64,000 nucleotides of DNA from Oehlia diaphana (lineage: Eukaryota > Glomeromycota > Glomeromycetes > Glomerales > Glomeraceae): the NCBI GenBank assembly GCA_003833135.1, contig QZLH01000267.1:19784-83783 (forward strand), read 5' to 3'. Numbering within the stretch: the first letter of the stretch is position 1; each line of letters starts with the position of its first letter. A model generated the notes under the pieces. The model made no database searches. It saw only the letters and a list, made by a program, of their open reading frames with translations, and was not told where the DNA came from. The translations under genes and the position numbers were made by a program. Shown here piece after piece: positions 1 through 11,345 of the stretch.

Positions 1-270
1 TATATGGTTTTCTTTTTTATTTTATCAATTATGTACTTATTTTACTATACTATTATATTAAATAAAAACTATATTGATATATTTATTTTTATAGATGAAA
101 TTTTAATTATGAATTCAAAAAAATTTATTAAAAAAAATTTGATCAATAATAAATTAAATAAATGACTAAACCATGCTCAACACCACAATCACATGATTTT
201 TAAAAATTTTTTATTGGCTAGTTATAATAAAAAAATTGAGCCATAATTGCATAATTTTAACTTTTTTTTT

Positions 271-850
271 TTAAGAGCAAACGTATAATTTTATTGTATA
301 TAAACAAAGATGATCAAAAAGAAACGAGGGAGAATTAAAAGGAATAAAAGAATGAATGACAAATGAAAAAGAACAAGGAAGAATGAAAGAGAATAAAAGG
401 AAGCAAAAAGGGGATGAAAAACAATAGGGGGAATGAAAAAAGCAATGAAAGAAGTCAAAGATCAATGAAGGAAGCCAAAGATCAATGAAGGAAGCTAAAG
501 ATCAATGAAGGAAGCCAAAGATCAATGAAGGAAGCCAAAGATCAATGAAGGAAGCCAAAGATCAATGAAGGAAGCCAAAGATCAATGAAGGAAGCCAAAG
601 ATCAATGAAAGAAACAAAGAAAGCAACGAAAGAAGCCAAAAATCAATGAAGGAACCCAGGATCATTGAAAAGAAACTAAATGAAAGAAACAATGAAAGAA
701 GCAACAAAAGGAACCATGAAAAGAAATGAAAGGAATCACAAAAAGAAACGAAGGAAGTCAAGAAACCACGAGAAGAAATAAAAAAAATCAATGAAAGAAA
801 CAAAAATCAACGAAAGAGATGAAGGGAAAGTAAGAGAAATAAAGGGAAAA
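271..850. repeat. Purine-rich low-complexity tract with 20-bp tandem repeat
   Basis: The plus strand is almost pure A/G with scattered C and T. The core, 451-610, is eight near-perfect copies of a 20-bp unit (gaagccaaagatcaatgaag, with single-base variants in copies 1, 3 and 8). Degenerate relatives of the unit (aatgaaagaa, aacgaaagaa) continue to about 830. The minus-strand reading frames across it encode only F/S/L-rich low-complexity peptide with no recognisable domain, so I treat it as a satellite-like repeat rather than a gene. Confidence 0.85.
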
Positions 851-1500
851 AAAATGGAAGTCCAGAACACCTACCTATAGAAAAAAGAAAAAAAAAGGTT
901 AATATTAACTTAAAGAAAAATAAAACAACAAAAGAAAGAGCTGAAAGAGGCTTACTTGAATTTTCACTCAAATGGTACACCTAAAAAAAAAAAAGATTAG
1001 TAAAAGAACAAAGGGAAAGAACGAAAAGACAACAAAAAAAAGGAAAAGAAAGAAAGTAAGACTCACTTTGAATTTCCACCAAGCGAAATAGGATTAAAGA
1101 CAGTCACGCCTAAAAAAAAGAAAAACAAGTTAATAAAAGACAAAAGAAAGGAGAAAAAAAAAGAAAAAAAAAAGCTTACAGTACCTAATCTCGAAGCTAA
1201 AGGTAACGCTTAGGCTGAAGTCTAAGTTCCTAAAAAAAGAAAGAGAGAGAACGTTAATGATATTTCCAAGTTAAAAAATGTAATGAAAAACATAAAAAAA
1301 ACTCAAAACACTCACCACCTTGCAATTTCAAAGTCCGGGTTGAAGTTCAAGACCGTTCCTAAAAAAAAGAAAGAGAGAGAACGTTAGTGACGTTCTCAAA
1401 TTAAAAAACGAAATTAAAAATACGAAAAAAAGTTCAAACCTGCAATTTCAAGGTTCAGATTGACGTTCCTAAAAAAAAAGAAAGAAAGGGAGGAACGCGT
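850..1500 (-). repeat. Tandem array of about six exon-like cassettes (minus strand)
   Basis: Read on the minus strand, a unit recurs every 100-130 bp: a pyrimidine tract ending in TTTTTTTAG, then 25-45 nt of mixed-composition sequence, then a donor-like GTGAGT or GTAAGC. Acceptor-like sites lie near plus-strand positions 877, 981, 1110, 1231, 1359 and 1470. The exon-like cores at about 1318-1358 and 1440-1469 share the end TTTGAAATTGC or CTTGAAATTGC, so the units are related by duplication. Core lengths (roughly 25, 29, 43, 43 and 45 nt) are not all multiples of three, and I found no start codon or continuous frame. It could be the repeat part of a gene whose ends are unrecognised, a spliced non-coding RNA, or a satellite that mimics splice sites. 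Confidence 0.5.
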
Positions 1501-1577
1501 TAGTATTACAATAGTTGGTTTATAAAAAAAAAAATAATGAAATTTATTTATAAAAAAAAATTTTTTTTATTAAAAAA

Positions 1578-1760
1578 AATAACAGATATCTGATATCCGT
1601 CAGATATCCATCAGATATCTGCTCAGATTATCTGTCGGATATCATTAATCATCCGCTCAGATCATCCGGATGGATCTGTAAAGGATATCTGGCTAACACA
1701 GATATCTGTTCTTTGGATATCCTTACAAAATTGATCTGACGGATTCGAATAACGGATGAT
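1578..1760. repeat. GATATC-rich palindromic repeat patch
   Basis: The words CAGATATC, GGATATC and GATATCCGTCAGATATCC recur many times in both orientations, alternating with ATCCGCTCAGATCATCCGGAT. The composition differs sharply from the surrounding poly(A)-rich DNA. It resembles a decayed palindromic mobile-element end or a short satellite. I cannot assign it to a family. Confidence 0.5.
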
Positions 1761-1982
1761 GGATTATTCATAGATTGTAACACTAATCGATATTGAAATG
1801 ATATCAAAATGATATCAAAATGATAATGTTAAGATAAACTTAATGATATCGATTCTATATTGATTAAAAATGTTAAGTTTCTGTAAAGTATGTAATCTTT
1901 TTTTAACTTAATGTATTATATTTTTTATTTATCTTAAAAAAATTACTTTTTGAGTAGCTATGCAAAATTGCATACATTTGCG

Positions 1983-2340
1983 CATTTTTTATATTGTAAA
2001 ATGCTGTAACTATATATTTATATAAATCTACACTATTTTTTAAGCACAAATTTATTAAAAATATTTTGAACTGTTGTATTTATGTATAAATTGCTCAAAA
2101 TCATATTTTTGTGCAATTTTTTAGGATGTAAATATCTGAAACTATTTGTTTATATAAATTTACACAATTTTTTTTAGATAGAAATTTGTTGAAAATATTT
2201 TAGACTGCGATTTTATATATAGACTACTCAAAATCGTGTGTTTATACAATTTTTTATAATGTAGTTTTTTGTAACTATCTGTTTGTATAAAATCTATGCA
2301 ATTCTTTTAGATACGAATTATTAAATACTATATTTTAAAG
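1983..2340. repeat. Degenerate ~132-bp tandem repeat, about 2.7 copies
   Basis: Successive units start at 1983, 2114 and 2247. Each opens with ca(a)ttttttataatgtaaa-like sequence, passes through ctgtaactat.tgttt.tataaa.tcta.a.aatt and ttagata.aaattt.ttgaaaatatttt, and ends with ctcaaaatc.t.tttt.t. Copy-to-copy identity looks like 65-75 percent by eye. No coding potential is visible. Confidence 0.6.
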
Positions 2341-2497
2341 GTAAATTTAACAATATTATGTATTTACGAGTTTTTTCGAGATGTGAAATTTCAGAAATAC
2401 TCATATCTGATAAATCTACATTAATATACACATAATTTAATCTTCTGATGATGTTTCCTTCCCTTAATATTTATTAGAATTAGGAATTAAAATTAAA

Positions 2498-2516
2498 GGT
2501 TAGGTTAGGGTTAGGT
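2498..2516. repeat. Short interstitial telomere-like repeat
   Basis: The sequence ggttaggttagggttagg is three degenerate TTAGGG-type units in an internal position next to the GCP3 gene. A similar ggttaggttgttaggt stretch lies at 48714-48742. Three units can arise by chance or by break repair, so no function is claimed. Confidence 0.35.
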
Positions 2517-2939
2517 TTATTTATCACAATGTATCACACCCTTACATTCTTCATTTTTGTTAATTAATGATTTATTAAATCCTATTTGTCACTCTTATTC
2601 GTCTTGGAAAGATGGTTAAAATTAAATAAATTATTATCATTTAAGATTTATTGCTAAATTACTAATAAAAAAAACTAACAATAAAGTGAAAAGTATTTGT
2701 CCCCTCATTGGACTTTACATGAAGAAGTCATTATAATACTGTCAGGTTGTTAATAAACTGCTTGAAGAAATAAAGTTTCTTTGTATTTTTTTTTATTTTT
2801 TTTTATTAAAATTATTATTATTATTTGGAGGTAGTACAGACTACAGCCATACGGGGTATTAATGCTGCGCCACTGAATTTAGGTTACAACACAATCGTAT
2901 TTAACGCGAAACTCTTCACGAACAAAATAACCTTTAATC

Positions 2940-5900
2940 ATGTCCAGTTTCTATGGTAACCCAAGTTTTGCAAGTTTAAAAAACTCAATTCCTCAAGGTG
3001 CTGATGGAGAAATTGGACGTATTTCGCGTACTCTCGCTCGTTTAGTTAAAACCATTTTACGCGAAAGTTCAAATACAGCAAATAAGGCAAGCTGTAAAGG
3101 CACTCCTACCTCTGAGGTAGGTAAAAACGCCGAGCTGTCCTCACGTCAACAGCAAATTTTTGAATATTGTATGAGGATATTGGGCAGGTAAATTGCCCTA
3201 GACCTTTACAAATTCAAGTACGAACTACTCAGTTCAGTCTTGCTTTTTTTACGTCGAAAAGCAAGATAAAACCAACAAAAATGTTTATTAACTTAGTTTG
3301 TTTCTTCTGTCAGTCGAATGACTCCTTCGGTAGTGAGTGATGAACTACATGTATCCGATCTTATTAAAAAAAAATGTAGGTATCTTATATCTTTTCTTTT
3401 CTTTAGTTTTCTTTGATTTTTTTTATTTCTTAAGTTAGCATTATTTAATTAGTGGCTCGTGAACACAAATCGTCGGCAAAAGCTTTACGATTCGCAAATT
3501 TATTCTCTAAATTGCAATCTCAGGTGTGTAAAATTAATGTATTTTTTGTCCGTTACTATATTTGAGCTTACAATTTTCATTGCTTTTCATTAGACAACTA
3601 TAACGAGGAAATGGTCAATATTGTATTTTTTACTATCATTAAGCGATCAATCTAACATTAGTGAAGTAGGCAAAGTTATGAACACATCAGTAAATTTTTA
3701 ATTTAATCACTTTCAATGTATTTTCGGTGTTTAGACTTTACATTATTAAGAATTTATTTGATTTTCTTCCATTTTAGCCTATTGAACAAGCGTTTTCATA
3801 TCGTGGTTTACAAAATTTGTCCAATTATCGTAATATTGAAACAAATAAACAACCATATGAAGAGGAGACAAATCGATTCATTCCAAACGTTCCCTCTTCA
3901 TCTAAGGTTTCTACTATTAAAGTTTCAAAAGAAGAAGAATTGCCTCCTAGAACCATTTTGATAAAGCAATTAGCAGAGTTTGAGAATTGTAAGATACTAT
4001 TTTAATTGTTATCTGATTTTATTCAAAATTTTAATTTTTTTTTTTACAATTATTCTTAGCTAATATCGAAGTACCTGAAGAAATGTTGTTACGTGACATT
4101 GTATTTATATTTCAAGGAATAAATGGACAATTTATTAAATATAATGAAGAGAGCTTATCATATATAATCGATCCAAAGGTATGCACAAATAATTATGGAC
4201 GTTTATTTCTTAGGAATATATTATTATCGTCATTGATAAATTCATAATTTTTCAAACAGTTAGATATTAATCGAACGACACGTGACCTTTTACATAGGCT
4301 TACAGAATTAGGATGGCTCTACAAACGTGTCAATGAGTTCGTGTCTTTAAATGTAAATGATCCTTCTATTGGACTTGTTGGTCAGGTAATTATCATAGTT
4401 ACCTTTAACTTATATTGTATCATGAAGAATTAAAATTTAATATCATATGAAATCAATCAGGCTTTCTGTTCCGCCCTACAACGTGAACTGACCGAATATT
4501 ATAAATTCATTGCTGTTTTGGAAGCTCAAGTTACAAAACAAGTTAAAGGGCAACAGATTCCTTCTCAAGGACTTACCTTAAAGCGTCTTTTGGTATGGAC
4601 ACAAGAGTCACTTTTAAAATTACGTATTATGTCAGTTCTTGTTGATTGTTGTAAAAAACAAAGAGGTGGAGCATTGGTTTCGACGATTTATAATTATACG
4701 AATCATGGAGATCCATTCATTCAACAATTTATTAACAATACACTTGAAGAGGTAATTATTGTAAAAATAGATAATATTTACATTTGAGATACCACCACCT
4801 TTATAATGTTTTCGATAAAATATATAGGTATCGCGCCCATTCTTTGAAATGTTGCAACGTTGGATATACGAAGGCGAATTGGAAGATCCTTTTGAAGAAT
4901 TTTTCGTTGCTTGTGATCCTAACGTTTTAGAGGAGAATTTGTGGCAATTAAAATATGAATATCGTCAAAATATGCAACCAACTTTTATTAGCACATTACT
5001 TGCAAAAAAAGTAAGGACTTGATTATGTTTCTTCCAGAAAATGAATAATAAATTAATCACAGCTTTCATTCAGATATTTTCCATAGGAAAATCCCTTAAC
5101 TTTATTCGTTATAGTTGTCATGATAGTGATTGGGTAGTTACTAATGGGAAAGCAAAGGGAGCTGATAAAAGTAACTATTCATATTTTTTTGATATTATTC
5201 ATTAGGATGATTATACTAATTTGACAGTTTATGGAACCTAAAACATAGTGTTGAAATACGGTGATATTATAGCACTTGAAAGTTCTATTGACGCTACGTA
5301 TACCGCTACAAGTCAAAGGCTATTGAATATTTTATTTACTAAATACAAACTCGAGAAACATTTGACTGCTTTGAAGCAATATTTATTACTTGGCCAGGGT
5401 GATTTTATACAACACTTAATGTTTCAACTGGGGTAAGTTTTAATTTTATATCACGCTCTTGTATAAATTGAAATTTTATTTATTTATTTTTTTAGACCTG
5501 GCCTTTCAAAACCTTCGAATACTCTTTACCGTCATAACCTTACAGGTACTTTAGAAGCCGCTATTCGTGCATCAAATGCCCAATATGATGATCCCGACAT
5601 TCTTCGAAGGTTGGATGTTAGACTTCTTGAGGTTAGATAAGATAATAGCACTTGAATAAGAAATCTCTTTATTATTTTGACACATTTCTTCAAACAGGTC
5701 TCTTCCGGCGATATTGGCTGGGACGTTTTCAGCTTAGATTACCATGTTGATTCTCCTATAAACACAATTTTCACACCACAAGAAATGCAACGATATCTTA
5801 AACTGTTCAATTTCCTTTGGCGCTTAAAACGGGTCGAGCATGATTTATCATCGGCTTGGCGTCGTAATACGACTAGCGCACGGAGTTTATATCAAATTAA

Positions 5901-6812
5901 AGGTATAATATTATAAGTTTCACACTATCATTAACAAATGTTGATTCTTTTATTTATTTTATTTATTATTTTTAGAGATTAAAAAAGAAGTAAATGCTAG
6001 TAGATTAGTTTGTAGTGAAATGATACATTTTGTGTATCAATTACAATATTACATCTTATTTGAGGTAGTATATTTTTAATAACTTGCAAACACGATGTGA
6101 TTATTAATATTATTTATTTAGGTTATTGAATGTTCTTGGGACGAACTTGTAACTGAAATTGAGATTGGTAAAAAATCTGGAGATTTAGATTCTCTCATTG
6201 AAGCCCACAATAAATATTTAACGAATGTCACAACAAAATGTTTTCTAGGCACCTCAAATAATCAGGTAATTCACATATGTTATTAATATTTGTGATTTTT
6301 AATTAATTGACTAAAAAAAAATTATTTTTAAGAATTATCTATCAAGACTCTTGAAAATTATAGGCCATATATTACAGTACAAGAATGTATTGGTAAAGTT
6401 TTTATAAAAACCAAATGTTTATTTATTTAAATTTTTTTAATCCCATTTTTGTATCATATTTCCAATTTGGATAATAGGACGAACTTCATAATTTCGCCTT
6501 GAAAGAAACCAGCATTGATTCTTATACGCCTAAAACAGAGAGAATATGGGGATATTCCAATCTAAATAAATCTTCAAATCAAAACGTCAGAGAAAATTTT
6601 AAACCGATCAAGGAGCGTTTAGAAGAAGTTGCTGGATTATTCAAAGTAAATTATATTAAATTTATTGTTTTAATTTATGAAAATCATTAACTTTTATTAT
6701 AAATTAGGGAGAAGTGGTAAATCTATTGACGACTTTGTCTCATCATCACGATACGGATTTGAGATTTCTTAGTGTTAGGCTCGATTTCAATGAATTTTAC
6801 CAAAGAAGTTAG
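2940..6812 (+). CDS. TUBGCP3: Gamma-tubulin complex component 3 (GCP3/Spc98 type)
   Basis: Subunit of the gamma-tubulin small complex, which nucleates microtubules at the spindle pole body and other organising centres. Spliced exons give a continuous match, from memory, to the GCP3 family: an N-terminal helical part (FEYCMRILG, then [14 protein letters not shown]), the [19 protein letters not shown] motif, the GRIP1 region ([64 protein letters not shown]) and GRIP2 ([73 protein letters not shown]), ending [17 protein letters not shown]. The first exons are 2940-3187, 3314-3375 and 3453-3523. About fifteen exons in all, separated by short GT-AG introns. The ATG at 2940 is chosen because it opens the exon that joins in phase to the conserved RILG region. 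Exon boundaries between 6265 and 6480 are the least certain. Confidence 0.93.
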
Positions 6813-6985
6813 CAAAAATAATGGAAATAACGTAAATAGTGGGAAAAGAGTGGGTGGTAATTAATTTAACATTTCACAAAAACTTGTTTAATGTAAATTT
6901 AAATCAATTAATACATATTGACCAAATAATGCACTTTTTTAATTGCCACACAAAATTTATAAAATTTTTAATAAAATAATCTTTT

Positions 6986-7312
6986 TCATCTTTCTATATT
7001 ATTAAAATTTTTATAACAATTGAAACATAAATGATGTGTCAAATGCTTTTGACCACAGCCTGGACAATTAACTATATTTGTTTTATCTTTCAACCCTTTA
7101 TTTGCAGAACGCATTCTTTTTTTTGAATGAGAAGTCTTTTTCTTCGGAACGGCCCATAAAATTGGTCCTAATATTTCAGCCAAACCTAATAAAGTACCAG
7201 TATTTCTTTGAGATTCTTTCCAAAATGTTTGCATAAAGTTTGAAAGTGGTCCAGAAGTTGAAGTGGAAATTAAAGCATGATTATATATGCTAATATATTT
7301 ACTTAAAAACAT
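6986..7312 (-). CDS. MRPL32: Mitochondrial large-subunit ribosomal protein bL32m
   Basis: Single-exon 108-residue protein of the mitochondrial ribosome large subunit. The first ~53 residues look like a mitochondrial presequence. The mature bL32 signature follows: AVPKKKTSHSKKRMR at about residues 54-68, then a zinc-binding CPGC...CFNC arrangement at residues 83-99. In yeast the homologue is matured by the m-AAA protease, and that processing controls mitoribosome assembly; the presequence here is consistent with the same route, by inference. It ends 174 bp from the stop of GCP3 (convergent) and is divergent from the RsfS-type gene at 7509, with 196 bp between starts. The upstream ATG at 7312 is the only in-frame start before the presequence. 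Confidence 0.9.
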   Translation of the reverse strand: MFLSKYISIYNHALISTSTSGPLSNFMQTFWKESQRNTGTLLGLAEILGPILWAVPKKKTSHSKKRMRSANKGLKDKTNIVNCPGCGQKHLTHHLCFNCYKNFNNIER

Positions 7313-7508
7313 CCTTATTTCCTAAAAATATGATAGAAATGAAACATGAAATAAATAAATAACCATAAATATAATTTAGAGACTTCAAGTACTTACAAAA
7401 AGAACTATTCAAACCATTTGTGGATGTCGTATTATGCTTGTTGATAATTAATTTGTATAACTAAGCCATTATTGATAATCAGTTAATCAGTTCGATAAAT
7501 TTTTAGTT
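7313..7508. promoter_or_regulatory. Divergent promoter between bL32m and RsfS/MALSU1-type genes
   Basis: The 196 bp between the two start codons must hold both 5' ends. It is AT-rich, with stretches such as ttgataattaatttg and cattattgataatcagttaatcag, and no obvious TATA box is placed for either gene. Both products act on the mitochondrial large ribosomal subunit, so a shared promoter would favour matched expression. That link is inference from layout. Confidence 0.5.
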
Positions 7509-8420
7509 ATGATACGAAGAAAAGCTATTTCAACTTTTTCGAAGATAACTTACTATAAAAGGCCATTAAATTTTTTATTGTATTCTAATATAGTTCCAAT
7601 ACCAAAAATAAATTTCGTACGAAGACAAGTTTATTTTTCCACACAATCAAATGTTAAAGGATTTACTAGCCAAGTAGAGGTAGAAGAGGAAGAAGTTGAG
7701 GAAATAGATAGATCGTTATATCCGGAACTTTTTCCAGAACATAATGACATAGATGACACTTGGTTTGTTGATCCAGCTTATGAAAATCCACAAGAAAGTG
7801 ATTTCGTACCGTTATGGCAAAGAAAAGCAAATTCACTTTCAGATAATCTTCCCGATGTAAAAATGAATAGTGATGATCATCAACGAACGAAATTTTTGGA
7901 AATTATAAGATTGTTGGAGGAAGAAGGTGTAGAGAACATAACTGTAATTGATGTAAGGCAAAAATGTGATTTTACTGATTGGATGATAATAGGCGAAGGA
8001 AAAACTACGAGACATTTAGGTGGAGTAGCAGATGGACTTTATAAAATGGCAAGTATAATATATGTGTTTGAAATTCTAAATTTTAATATTTTACATTAAA
8101 GTTTTTTTTTATTTTATCAGTTGAAAAATGAGATACAAATCCAAAATTCAAATTCAGCAGACTCTTTATTACAAAGTTATCCAATTATTGAAGGACGTGA
8201 TTCAGAAGATTGGATATTGATAGATACAGGATTAATTTTTGTACATCTTTTTACTTCTGAAGCAAGAAAATACCATAATTTAGAAGATTTATGGGAAAAA
8301 ATTCCTTCATATTCTTCTAAAGATGAATTTAAAAGTATTACCAATGAAATGGTTAAAGAATTTAGAGAATTTAATCCTAAATTTGCTAAAAATCCTTCTT
8401 TGCCATCTGAATTAAAATAA
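7509..8420 (+). CDS. Mitochondrial ribosome silencing/assembly factor, RsfS (Iojap/MALSU1) family
   Basis: Two exons, 7509-8048 and 8121-8420, give 279 residues. Residues 1-60 are basic and hydroxylated, as in a mitochondrial presequence, followed by an acidic linker. The RsfS domain begins near residue 137 (EIIRLLEEEGVENITVIDV, then FTDWMIIGEGKTTRHL) and continues after the intron with GRDSEDWILIDTGLIFVHLF. The family binds uL14 of the large ribosomal subunit and blocks premature joining; mitochondrial members (MALSU1, and the N-terminal part of yeast Atp25) help large-subunit maturation. The intron appears to be GC-AG: the exon ends AAAATG followed by GCAAGT, and only this junction keeps the KM-LK continuity expected in the family, since the nearby GT at 8052 leads to a stop. 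The gene is divergent with bL32m. Confidence 0.9.
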
Positions 8421-10229
8421 TAAAAACAATTATAATTTTATACTGTAGATTATTATTGCCTTTTAATTTTTACATCTGCATTATACAGTATAGATAAGCA
8501 TTATTTTTGTATTTGTATTTTTATACATTAAAAAAAAAACTAAAATAAAGAACAACTTATTATATTGATATTAGAATTTATAGTATTGAAAAATTAAAAT
8601 AAAATACATGAAAAAAATGATTAATATATAAATCTATTTTAAATATTATTATTTTTTATAATTTCCATTTTTATTTTAAAATTAAAATAAAATCCACTAT
8701 TATTTTTAATTAAAAGTATCTTTTCAAGTTTCTTTAAAAATCTGCTAATTTTTACTAAAATCTTTTAATTATTTACTTTGATACTGTTTTTTCTTAAATT
8801 TATTTTTAAATGTATTCTTTTACTTTTTATATTAATAAACTTCTTTTTTTATTAATAATTAGTATTATATTTTTATGTAATCTTTAAATTATCAGCTTAT
8901 TACTTTTTATTTATAAAAAAAATACTGAAATACTGAAAACAACTATTGAAAAAACAAAAAAATACACCTTATTTATACTAAAAAAAAATAGGTAGAAATA
9001 AAAGAATAGTTAGAAATTATAAAAATAAAATAAAAAAGTATTATCTGCTATTTTTAAAAAACTTTGAAATCTATAGGAATTGGTTTTAAAAATTGGGTTT
9101 TTGGAAATTAGTTTATAAGTTATAAAATAAATAAAAGATAAATAATAAAAAAATATTAATAAGGTTTATACAATGCTAGTTTAGAATTATACAAATCAAA
9201 TAATATCCATAGTATTTATACTTTACTAAAAATTGCCAATTTTTTGAAATAATTTTATAGATCTAAAATACAATGGCTTTTAAAACAATTGTGCAATTAT
9301 TTTGTAAAATTTTTAAAATATATCAAATATATTTAAGATATTTTTGAAATTAAAATATTAAAATAATATTAAAGTTAAATTACAAAATAATAACAAAAGT
9401 ATAATAAAAACATTTTGATGTATTAAATATATTTTAGTAGTATTTTAAAATTATTATAATCTCATTTTAAAATATTGACCATTTTTAGTAAAATAGTAAA
9501 ATATAATTTTATTTTTATAATTAGAAAATTAAAAATCATTATTATAAAAATTAATTAATAATTAATTAATTACTATGTCAATTTAAAAATAATAATAACT
9601 AAAGTTTTTTTTTTATAATGATATTTTATTTTTTAAGATTTTTTTTTTTTTATTACAATATATTTATAAATTTATATATATAAAGTAATAAATTATTCTA
9701 ATAGTTATTTTAAATAATAATAGAATTTTATATATAATAATAAGATCTACTATATTATATATTTTATAAATTTTTTGAATCAATATAATTCCAAAAATAA
9801 AAAAAAATGAAAATGAAAATCAATCTATCATTTTATGTAAAATTCATTTATTTGATATATTTTAAAAAGTGGGCTGCATAGGATCCACTTACTTATAATA
9901 AAGATTACTATAAAAAATTAGCTCTTATGATTTTTATCTTATTTTTTTCTTAATTCTATTGGTTAATTAGTTAAAAAGAAAAAAAATCATAATAATATAA
10001 CATAAAATTTTCTTTTATAGTAAAATTTGCAAAGAATTTTATATATGAAGGTGATCTATCTTATAAGTAAACGAAATTCTGATTTGTATACATATTATAA
10101 AATTTAGGTATTTTGTAAAATTTAAGCATTTACATAAAAGAATTATTATTATTTTATATTAAACTAATAAATTTCATGAATTTTATTTATTTTACAGTTA
10201 AATTATCATCAGAAAATTTGTTTAAATGT

Positions 10230-10703
10230 AATTTAATGTAATACTTTAGAGGTGGTGTAAAATTTTGAAATATTATACTAAAAACGTAATATTACAAAGT
10301 TTACGTTCTTAAATTTGAATAATTATAGTAATTTAATAATATCTTGCTATTTATTAATCCAATTAAGATAATCTATAGCTTATTGGAATCAGCTCATCAA
10401 GACGAATCAAATGGTAGTAAAATTGCATTTTTATGTTTGATAGATGGCTTTCTATTTATTTAAATTTTATTGTATATTATAAAGCGTATTATCAACTGTA
10501 AAGATGTAATTTTACTATCATTTGATTTATCTTTGATGAGTTGATTCCAATGAGCTATAGATCATCTTAATTAGATAGTAGATAGCGAGATATTATTAAA
10601 TTACTATAATTATTCAAATTTAAGAGTATAAATTTTTGTAATATTATATTTTTAGTGTAATATTTCAAAATTTTACACCACCTCCAAAATATTACATTAA
10701 ATT
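10230..10703. repeat. Large inverted repeat (arms ~213 bp, loop ~46 bp), MITE-like
   Basis: The left arm 10230-10442 is the imperfect reverse complement of the right arm 10489-10703. The left end reads aatttaatgtaatactttag and the right end is its near complement; both arms carry aggtggtgtaaaattttgaa (cca for tgg on the other side) and a shared block including ggaatcagctcatcaa near the loop. Divergence of roughly 10-15 percent by eye suggests an old insertion. No ORF lies inside. A transcript would fold into a long hairpin. Confidence 0.75.
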
Positions 10704-10799
10704 ATGCCTAAAAAAAATTTCTGATGTAGTTAATGATAGGTTTAATTAAAAAGTAATAAAATTATCTAAAAGTCTTTATAAATTAGGTGTAAATTAATA

Positions 10800-11345
10800 T
10801 CTGTATAAAAAAATATAATAGATAGTAAATAAAGTAATATATAAACTCCTATACTAAATTACTGGATTTTATGAAATTTACTTAATAAATATATAGTAAA
10901 ATTGGTAATTTTTGGGCTGCATAAAAGTTTATGAATTTTTAATAAAATTCAGCCAGAATTTTTTTTTTAAAAAACAATCAATTATATTTATTAAGTATTA
11001 AAACAAAAAAGAAATATTTTTAAAATATAAAAAAATTTTCTCATTATAAAGTATAAGCAACAATTTTTCTATATATTTTATCATTTTTACATATAAAATT
11101 ATTTTGTCTATTACTTTATAAATAAATATTTCTTTGTATTTTAAAAATAAAATATTTCTGATTACATTTTTAAAAACTATAATCAATTGGTTTTCAAATA
11201 AAAAAATTTTGATTAAATTTTATTGTAAATTTGTAAATTTTTATGCAGCCCAAAAATTATTATTTTTACTATATATTATTAAGTAAATTTCATAAAATCT
11301 TGTAATTTAATGTAGAGGTCTATATAATAATAGATTAATAAATTA
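10800..11345. repeat. Second inverted repeat with gggctgcata core
   Basis: The left arm (about 10800-10980) contains ttttatgaaatttacttaat followed by atatatagtaaaat and tttttgggctgcataaaa. The right arm (about 11190-11345) contains the reverse complement of these in mirrored order (ttttatgcagcccaaaaa, then ttaagtaaatttcataaaat). The spacer of ~210 bp is AT-rich and non-coding. The word gggctgcata also occurs at 9869, so further copies may exist. It is probably a decayed non-autonomous element. Confidence 0.6.

Noticed and set aside
451..610. CRISPR-like regular repeat
   Set aside because: The 20-bp units are directly adjacent with no spacers; this is a simple tandem repeat in a eukaryotic context.
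271..803. Minus-strand frames of 64 and 73 codons
   Set aside because: They read through the purine-rich 20-bp repeat and give only F/S/L low-complexity peptide; no domain or splice context.
10998..11186. 62-codon minus-strand ORF
   Set aside because: I/K/F/Y-rich translation of AT-rich spacer lying in the loop of an inverted repeat.
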